In this document: piece after piece, positions 56,821 to 64,000 of the stretch
How positions within the stretch are numbered: the first letter of the stretch is position 1
Layout: each line of letters opens with the position of its first letter
Assembly (NCBI GenBank): GCA_036417435.1
Contig: CM070899.1
Span: 155,625,494 to 155,689,493 of the forward strand
Reading direction: 5' to 3'
DNA from: Inia geoffrensis
Lineage: Eukaryota > Chordata > Mammalia > Artiodactyla > Iniidae
Length of the DNA: 64,000 nt
Made by a program: the position numbers and the translations under genes
The notes under the pieces: model-generated
The model's database searches: none
Told to the model about the DNA's origin: nothing
The model's input: only the letters and a program-made list of their open reading frames with translations

Positions 56821-57789
56821 GGCACAGGAGATCCACGCTCCCCGATGTCAGTTCCATCAGCTATCAGAATCCTACTCGTTGCAACAGGTATTCAGGAAAC
56901 AACAGAAGGGTTGAATTTGATAAACCGGGAAGCAGAGAAGAATGTGGCTGTTTGTGATGCTCTATTGCTCCCTGAAACCAAAACTAAAGATAAAGCTAGT
57001 GGGGAGCAACACAGAGGCAGGGTGTTCTAGAACCTCCGGAGCCACGGTCGCAGTCCCCTAACCAAGTCCAGGCCGAGCCTCAGCGTGGCTGCGTCTGTGT
57101 CCTCACCAATAGTTCAGGCAGCCACCGTCTGGCCCTTTTGGGTGGAAAGCCTTCTGCTTGCTCAGCCTAAGGAAAGCCAGCCGAAGGCCTAGTAGCTGTG
57201 AGATGAGGTGTGTGTGAGGAAGAGAGTCCCAGAGCCAAAGTCCTAGGTGTTGTTCACCTTCCCAACCCAGCTTTGCCTCCGTCTCCAGTAGGAGAGGGAT
57301 CAGGGCCAGAGGCCACGCTGACGCAGGGGCCGTGGGCATCCTGGCCTCCTGGCTGGGCGGAACTGGCGAGGGAGGTTCTTCTGCAAACTGGGGTAATTAG
57401 ACCCTCTAGGGCTTTAATTCTCACTCCAGTTTGTCTTAAAATTCCTTGGGGAGAGAATCCCTCGGGATGTGGGATCCTCTCGGTCTTCTCTGTTCCTTAG
57501 TGGCCACATGGTGGCTTCTAAGAATCACAACCAAAGAGTGGAATGGGGAATAGAGAAAATAGAGAACTCGAGCTGTGGGTCAGACTGCAGTCAGACTCCC
57601 CTCGCGGGCTCTGGGGACAAAGCTGGAAGGGGGATGTTGGGCCTATTTAGTCACGATGCTCCCCCTTTATGTCTGGCTTTCAGTCGCCCATGAATCCTCG
57701 CCTTCTAGGACCAAGAACTGAGTGGTCCTCGCCCTAGATGCTATGTTAAGTGGGTGAAGTAGATGAAAGGTCCCTGGGGGCAAGGCTGT

Positions 57790-58019
57790 CCTCCTCTGTC
57801 CTTTTTTTTTTGCGGCACGCGGGCCTCTCACTGTTGTGGCCTCTCCCATTGCGGAGCACAGGCTCCGGACCCGCAGGCTCAGCGGCCATGGCTCACAGGC
57901 CCAGCCGCTCCACGGCACGTGGGATCTTCCCGGACCGGGGCACGAACCTGTGTCCCCTGCATCGGCAGGTGGACTCTCAACCACTGCGCCACCAGGGAAG
58001 CCCCCTCCTCTGTCCTTTT
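57790..58019 (-). mobile_element. Young CHR-type SINE inside the ARNT2 3'UTR, with TSDs
   Basis: The tRNA-Glu-derived SINE body (about 57806-58003) begins with a T-run (its A-tail on the minus strand) followed by GCGGCACGCGGG, and ends with CCACCAGGGAAGCC. A 16-bp direct repeat, CCTCCTCTGTCCTTTT, flanks it at 57790-57805 and 58004-58019. The SINE has the same orientation as ARNT2, so its A-tail would be read as A-rich sequence in the transcript. Confidence 0.92.
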
Positions 58020-60499
58020 GCATCCCCTCGGCACCCAGCACAGCCCAGGTGGGCTGGGCCTAGTTGGCGTGCCGACCAGTGTGTGCCCCTCAGAAAATCC
58101 CCAAGTGCCCTCTGAAACCAGAAGGAAAGACAAACATACCCCCATTCCCCGCCAAACGTCCAAACCCAGAGACTAAACGCCACAAGAAGTCCATTTTCAT
58201 TTCACTGAGAAACCATTCTTTGATCCAAAAGCTATTCTTGTGCCTTTCTGGGAAATAATTAAGCCCACTGCCTGAGGCAAGATCAGAGCTGGAGGTAGGG
58301 GTGGGCAGAGGTGGCCCCATGGGCAGGGCACGCCCGGGAGCCCTTTCTGGGTCTGGTACTGACAGGGTGTGTGGAGTCTCAGCCACTTGCCATTTTCCCA
58401 GAAGCCAAAAGGCTCCTAAGGGTAAAAGGATATCATGTGCGTCTAAACCCCACGTCCAATCACCACTATATACAAAAGGATTAAGAGCCACTCTAGAAAC
58501 TGTAAAGTCAGTGTTAATTTACAGCCTAGGAACTGGGATCACACAAAGCTACGGGACAAAGGTATTCCCCTGAACAATGGTGGACTATTATAGCTGGAGC
58601 TCTCCGGGCAAGGCTCGGCACACACCCCCTCTGGGTGCCAGCCAGGGCTGGGCTTTTAATGCAGAACTCTCAGAGGATGAGAGCAAACACTCTCCTCTGG
58701 CTCCTTCCTGCAGGCCAGGCTCACTCCCCACTCAGGCAGCCTAGAAGCAACTCCATTCTGCCTGGCCCATCAGAATTACGGAAGGAGGGATACAAGGGCT
58801 GTTTCCCAGCCAGGTGCCTGACGGGGGTCGGCCGGAAGGGAAGGCTTTCCCCGTGGATGGGCTCCTCCAGCTGCCCAGAGGCAGCCATGCACCTGCAGCG
58901 TTTCTCCCCTTTAGGAGTCGGTGAGCTGATGGGATGCTGACGCAGGACAGGAAAGGAAGAGAACATGAGAGTTTCTTTCCTTAGCATCAAGGGCACGCGA
59001 GGGGCAGAGGTGAGTAAAAATGGAGGGATGGATTCTTCAACTGACCTCCTCAAATCTGAGGGAAACACAGCAAGCCAGGGACCGGGGGGCTCAGAGGTCA
59101 GCCAGGTAGAAGCTTCTAGAAGTCAGCTCTTACTCCGTCTTGAGACCACCTGAGGAATTCAAGGCCCTGGCGAGTATGCGGCACAATCAGAACTGGAACC
59201 AAAACCGGAACCGGAGTCCCGCAATCCCCGCCCCCCGAGATGCCACTGTTCCCAGCCGGCTGAAGAGAGGACGCTCGGGCGGCCTGGTGGGGAACGTCTC
59301 AGAGCTCCCACCTCCACGGCACAGGGTGCACCCCTCAGTCATCTCCAGAGCTTGGGCCCAGGAAAGCACCCTGTGGCGCAGAAGGACTGGGAGGCCTGGA
59401 CCCCCTGCCCTCCCCCTTACACCCCCATGGGGGCCACGGTCTCTGTGAGCTCAAGGGGTACCCCCTGCAGCCATCGGGTGGGGACAAAGCGCGGCTCTCA
59501 CCAACAGGGCAAGGATGGGAAACCCTGGTGGAACCAGGAGAGGCCGCTCTTCAGACACAGAGAGGAAAGGGTGGGCACTCTCGTGGGCTCTGAATCCGCA
59601 CGCGGGGGGCTTGGACCAAAGAGCTGACCCATCAAAGTGAGCAGCTCCGGGCCAGGACTCCTGGTGACGCTGTCAAGTGCCCGTCTGCTCAGGTCAGCCT
59701 GTCCGACCGATGCCCAGGCCCTGGGTCCTGCTTCCTCCGGCCACAGGGGGTCCTGCTCAGCTTGGACGGGGCTGCACATCTGGGATGTCACTCTCGCCAC
59801 ACACCCCGGATTCTAGACCCTCACTGTGGCCGCACATGACAGACACGGGGCACAACACATCCATCAGGACAAGGATTCACATCACACTGCACCAAGTACA
59901 CACGTCTCAACGGCACGACGGACACGCAGACAGACGTGGCTGAGACAGGGCCCAGAGGAGCCAGCGTCCCCGCCCCCCCCCACCTCGGTGTCCCCAGGCT
60001 CCTCCTCTCCAGCTCCGAGAACAAAGCCCGTGCATCCTGTTCACCTCTTTCCCCAACACCCCCTAAGCCCCACCCGGACACAGGAGTTAAAGGCCAGAAG
60101 AAACCAGATTCCAGCTTCTTGGGCAGGCCTGAGGGTGCCGCATGGGCTCTCTGAGCTGTAACTGAACTTTTTATAGATGAAAATTGTCTAATATGAGATA
60201 ATTCACAACCAGATTTTAAGAACCCAATGGGCTCGCCTCCCAAGCACAGGCAGGTAAAATACAATAAATACAACCAGCCCCCAACGTCTACGGGGCTCCT
60301 GGCCGGTGGCCGAGCAGCTGCAGCTGTGCGTTAGAAGCTGAGCAACACCACGGCAGTGAGGGGAACACAGGGGGCGAGATGTCTTCTGCTGTGGGGTCCC
60401 GCGGCAGGGCAAGCAGGGCACGGGGGGGCCCCGTTCACGTGGGCGTCGATGTCACAGCATGGGGGGCACTGCCCGGTGGAAGCCTCGCTCTGTCCGCAG

Positions 60500-60598
60500 C
60501 TACTCAGAAAACGGCGGGAACATGCCCAGGTCGGCAAAGTCTTCAATGTTATAGTTGCCGGTGCCCTGGGTTGGATCTCCTGGCATGGGCAGCATGTC
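60500..60598 (-). CDS. ARNT2: ARNT2 last coding exon segment with stop codon
   Basis: These 32 codons plus TAG form the C-terminus of ARNT2: DMLPMPGDPTQGTGNY, then NIEDFADLGMFPPFSE. The acidic/aromatic ending DLxMFPPFSE is shared with the paralogue ARNT. The first part (DMLPMPGDPTQGTG) is the ARNT2 form; ARNT has a different stretch here. The acceptor on the minus strand is a pyrimidine-rich tract ending CTCCTGCAG just before 60598. Phase 0 joins cleanly to the exon at 62212-62348, giving ...EVFQ-DMLP. The C-terminal region of the family acts in transactivation. The stop codon is intact and I see no frameshift. The exon continues as 3'UTR below 60500. Confidence 0.95.
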   Translation of the reverse strand, partial: DMLPMPGDPTQGTGNYNIEDFADLGMFPPFSE

Positions 60599-62211
60599 CT
60601 GCAGGAGAGAAGAAAAGAAAGCGCAGGGGAGTCGGCTCATCCTCCTGGGCACCGGCACGTCCCAGGAGCCCAGCCTGCCAGCCACCCTCACGGTCATCTC
60701 TCTAAGGGGGCGGCCCAGGAACACGCCACCGGCCACCTGAGGGATGCTCTGAGACGGTCCTCAAATGTCTGAGATCCTGGGAAGCTGTTCACTCCTGGGA
60801 GCTGTCATTCCAGCACACAAACACAACTTCAGGACACGACCTTTCTCTATTTAAAACTGAGCCAGGGCACAGGGTGGACAAGAGGCCCACTGGTGGGGAG
60901 AACCCAGCTTGGTGCCAAGCAAGGTACATACAACCGATGATCAAAATGCAGCAGCGCTGCAACACTGGGAGGGGCAAAAGGAGGGCTACGTGCGTGAGCA
61001 GCTGAGTGGCCTGTCTTCACTGTGTATATCTAGGGCAAGGCCAAATCCCTGCAAGGTTAGACTTCACTTTTAACAAGTCCTTCAAGTTCTCTGGGCCTCA
61101 GACTACCCATCCAGAAAATCCGAGGAGCTATATTTCAATCCCTTATGGCAAATGTCCCAAAGTGTGTTGTGTCCAATTCTTGGCCCATGAGATACTCTGG
61201 GAGGAAAGAATTCTGTGGACAAATGAGCTTGGGAAACAAGGTATACTTTGCCTACCTCCTAAAAATCCTCAGTCCTTGTTAGGATAATAAAGGCTCCGAT
61301 AAGTCCTGCAGTCAAGAAACCGAATAACTCTGTTTAATCGTGTTTCACACACTTATTTGACCAAGAATTCTTTTTAGCATCGTGACCATGAAGAACCAGG
61401 TTAGGGAATCCTGCCTTACATGGCAGTTGTGAGGCATTAAGAATGGGCCGGGGCTGAGCATTATGGATGGAGGAAGGAGGGGCTAATCCTTATAGGTCAG
61501 GGTACCTCTCTGCATATGTAAAAGGATCCTGGCCCTTTGTGGACCTGGAGTGACATCTGGGTTCTAGACCTTTGTCTCTGAAGATGTTGCTTGACCTGGT
61601 GGGAAAGGTGCCTGGGAGGAGGGTGGGGTAAGGGGAAAGCTCTCCCTTGAGAAGGGCGATCTTAGTCTGCGGGTGTCAGAGCCCTACCACCAGGTGCTTC
61701 CTCCCCCATCCTTGCTCTGCGGGGCAGCCTCTGGGACGTGACAGAAGGCACCTGGGGCTCTTGTTAGGAGGTGTTTCTCCCTCATGAAGACCTGGTGGGT
61801 TGGACGGAGCATCAGCCGGTTCACGCCCCCAACAGGAGCCTTTCCCCAGTGAGAACTTTTCTGGCTGAGAAGTGGAGCTCCGAACACCCCGAAGGGGCTG
61901 CGTCCTGCACCACGGGGCTGCCGGCAGCGTCCACTGCTGCTGCACACGTAGGTCAGGGCTGCCCCAGGCGCGAGGGAGGGACCAGGAATGGCTCAAAAAA
62001 TTCAGAGTGGCAAGGCGCCCAGGCAGCCTCACGAGAAGAGCCGAGCCTCCTACTGGACCCCCTCAAGTCAGGGCTACTACCTTCCCTGGGAGGGGCCGGC
62101 ACTCACAGTCTCTATCGGCAGTCGCGCTGTGGCAGGGAGGCAGAGACCCAGGGGGAGAGGAAGCAGAGAGAGGCGCCGGTACCTACGAGAGGGCGGTGCT
62201 CGCTGATTTAC
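60599..62211 (-). other. ARNT2: ARNT2 last intron
   Basis: This 1.6-kb stretch lies between the two recognised coding exons, bounded by GT at 62211-62210 and AG at 60600-60599 on the minus strand. I see no repeat and no other exon in it. Its open frames are short, unrelated to any protein I know, and in neither case flanked by convincing splice sites. Confidence 0.9.
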
Positions 62212-62348
62212 CTGGAACACTTCAGTCTGACCCGGCTGCTGGTGGGATTGCTGCTCACCGCTCTGCTGTCCGTGGTGCTGGCTTTGCCACTGCGACCAGA
62301 CTTCCGAGGGCCGCCCTTGGAACTGCCCGCTACCTTGTCCACTTTCAG
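62212..62348 (-). CDS. ARNT2: ARNT2 penultimate coding exon (internal exon, 3' part of gene)
   Basis: ARNT2 is a class II bHLH-PAS transcription factor. In the nucleus it pairs with SIM1, NPAS4, HIF-alpha and related class I partners, and it is important in hypothalamic and neuronal gene control. This exon codes for 45 full codons of the Gln/Ser-rich C-terminal region: it begins ESGQGSGQFQGRPSEV and ends HQQPGQTEVFQ. On the minus strand the acceptor reads TTTCAG before 62348 and the donor is CAG|GTAAAT at 62212/62211. The first two bases complete an Ala codon begun in the upstream exon, and the exon ends on a codon boundary, matching the phase of the next exon. The bHLH and PAS domains are not in this window. 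Compared with the human protein as I recall it, two residues differ (Gly in GQGSGQ, Gln in GEQQSHQQ). The identification is from recognised protein sequence and is strong. Confidence 0.95.
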
Positions 62349-64000
62349 CTGAAAGATCCGACGCACAGGACACTTCCTTTAAAAGCCATCCCGTGGCTCT
62401 GGGAGACCTAAGAACCACTGCAGCCCAGAGGGTCCCACATTTCTGAAAGGCGCGTTCCATCCAGAGCTGGCTGACTGTGTTCGCTGTGCCCCTCTCTCTC
62501 ACGCTGGCTGATAGATAAGAAGTTGGCTGCGCACCCGAGAGCTGGATGGGTGAAACAGGAAAGGGGGCTCTCTGGTGAATGGTGCAGGGACCGGCTGGAC
62601 AGGGTGGCTCTCCCTGCCAGCACCTGCCAGGTGACCAAGGCTGGAAGCCTCAGAGCCCTTGGCCCTTTGTGATCACTGTTGGAGGCTTGCTCCCGTGCGG
62701 GCTGTCTGTGGCTGAGAGCAGCCCTCTCCTTGACATGCACGAGAAGGGAGAGGCGGTCTCTGCCACTCTGGATGCCCCTCAGCTCACAGGCTGCTCTTTA
62801 AAGGAACCTGGCCCTGACAGAGGAAGAGCCTCACTCAGCAAGCCCTGACCTCCGGCAGCCTCGCTGCCTTTTTTTGGGCAACTTGGCTGAAGCCACGTGT
62901 GGCGTTCCACAAGGTCCTTCCACGGGGGTCAAGAGCCATGGCCCTTTCTGCCCATCTCTTTAGCTGAGGGTTTCTCAGCACCACTGGTTTGGGAGGAAAG
63001 GCATTTGGGTGCAGCTTAGACAAGAAGACAGGTCTCTTTGTGGGAATCAGCAAATTATAATTTCTAAGTGAGAGCAACCTTGCTTCTGTCTACACTTTGC
63101 AAAAAATACCCATTGGAAAAACAGAAACTAATAAAAATGAGCAGAATTTTGTCTAAAACATTTAAAGATTCAACCCGAGGGGGGTAGTTTATCCTAAGGT
63201 GTATAAAAAAAAAAAACCCACAGGAACTTTTTCTTGTTCCAAGCCATTCAATAACGTTTTGGAGGCAATGGGCTCACTGTCAAGCTCTGGGTGGCAGGAC
63301 AGGCCCCATCGTGGCTCCACTTGCTCTTTCAACAGTCCTACCGATCACAGGCGACCCTACTCACCACCTGATGAGTGAACACTGGGTTAATCTGGGGGAA
63401 GGCTAGACAGTGTGCCGGGGGAAGAATCAATCCCTCTCTCTCACACACACACATCTCACCTACTGCCTGAGATATAAACGGCTTTAATAAGACATACACT
63501 CCCTTGAATGCTTCACCACTGGTGCCTTTCAAGCTCTGCACGATCACAGTTGGTAAAGGGGTTTAGAAAATCAGGGAAGGATACAATTCCCTATTTCAGC
63601 ACAAGAGGGATTTAAATCTATCGTGTACGTAGGATTCTGTTGTTAAAAAAACATGCGTCTGGCTTTGCTGAAATGCCTTTACCTGAGACTCTCTCATGAG
63701 ACTCCCTGGGCCAGGAGGAACTCTTTTACAGAATCATGTCCCCTGGCCCAGTTTCGGAATGGGACAACCTAGAACAGGCCTGGTATGGCAAGATTAAATG
63801 CACAGCAGCCCCAGCTGGCGCGGTGAGGGAAGCCCCACTGGACAGACACTGGGCCCCCATCCTGGAGGCCCAGGTAGCTAAGCACAAGCTGGGCCACCTG
63901 TTGCTCGGAGGGAGGACGGACGCACACAGCCACCTCTGCGGAAAGCAAGGCTGGGGCACAGCATGAGGACTGTCCTCACGTATTCAGAGATGACTGCCTC
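62349..64000 (-). other. ARNT2: ARNT2 intron, partial (runs off the window)
   Basis: This is sequence upstream of the penultimate coding exon on the minus strand. The preceding exon should end in phase 1 and carry the Ser/Tyr/Pro-rich stretch ending NRTPGF in the human protein as I recall it. I could not find such an exon here, so it probably lies beyond base 64000. No clear transposon is present. A short CT/CA run lies near 63434-63455. Confidence 0.75.

Larger units (their letters stand above)
55995..60499 (-). other. ARNT2: ARNT2 3' untranslated region (predicted)
   Basis: The sequence directly follows the ARNT2 stop codon and continues to a minus-strand AATAAA at 56017-56012. The predicted length is about 4.5 kb, or about 4.3 kb without the inserted SINE. 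That fits the long 3'UTR of mammalian ARNT2 mRNAs as I remember them. The block is repeat-poor compared with everything to its left, with one young SINE at 57806-58003 and a perfect hairpin at 56474-56499. The part nearest the stop (59150-60500) is GC-rich. A second AATAAA lies at 56820-56815. The extent is inference and needs transcript data. Confidence 0.65.

Noticed and set aside
59140..60273. Overlapping 90-150 codon frames in GC-rich DNA
   Set aside because: They lie in the predicted ARNT2 3'UTR, where high GC lowers stop frequency. No domain is visible.
60356..60772. 138-codon plus-strand frame
   Set aside because: Antisense shadow of the ARNT2 last exon and 3'UTR.
61771..62411. 193- and 179-codon plus-strand frames
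   Set aside because: They run antisense across the ARNT2 penultimate exon and intron. The minus-strand reading is the real gene.
63726..63966. Possible further ARNT2 exon near the right edge
   Set aside because: The translation does not resemble the Ser/Pro/Tyr-rich ARNT2 segment expected before the penultimate exon, and no phase-1 donor fits.
1..64000. Undescribed system, operon, phage or bacterial mobile element
   Set aside because: The sequence is plainly mammalian, with intron-bearing gene structure, SINEs, L1 and microsatellites. No prokaryotic-style gene cluster or new multi-gene system could be supported.

Overview
This is a mammalian nuclear genomic window, most likely from a cetacean. 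The main evidence is a dense population of tRNA-Glu-derived CHR-type SINEs, including about 13 very similar copies of a short, CpG-rich young subfamily, alongside 5'-truncated L1 copies, MIR, L2, MER5A-like DNA elements and MaLR-type LTRs. I saw no BovB LINE or Bov-tA array, which argues against a ruminant. The species call is an inference from repeat content.

Only one protein-coding gene is supported. On the minus strand at the right end lie the last two coding exons of ARNT2, a bHLH-PAS transcription factor. The penultimate coding exon is 62212-62348. The last coding segment is 60598-60500 and ends in the ARNT2 C-terminus (...DFADLGMFPPFSE, stop). Splice sites and phase agree. The rest of the gene lies beyond base 64000. 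The 3'UTR probably runs from 60499 down to about 56000, where a minus-strand AATAAA occurs. It carries one young SINE and a perfect 11-bp-arm hairpin.

Layout: 1-25 kb is intergenic DNA with scattered SINEs, L1 3' ends, MIRs and MER5A copies, including three MER5A-like copies within 800 bp. 25-30.5 kb is almost entirely stacked old and younger L1. 30.5-40.5 kb is mixed intergenic DNA with MaLR-type LTRs and a 30-bp minisatellite (38232-38555) that has a five-unit higher-order pattern. 40.6-43.3 kb is an old L1 invaded by a younger L1, which was itself invaded by two SINEs. 44-51 kb is mostly unassigned DNA with SINEs. 51-55 kb is an old antisense L1 broken by SINEs and an LTR. 56-64 kb is ARNT2 3'UTR, exons and introns and is repeat-poor.

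The many 60-180 codon open frames are shadows of repeats or chance frames. SINEs in particular stay open in several frames. I found no RNA gene, CRISPR array, operon or new biological system. Repeat family names come from recognition of known consensus patterns, not from a search, and boundaries are approximate unless target-site duplications (TSDs) are given.
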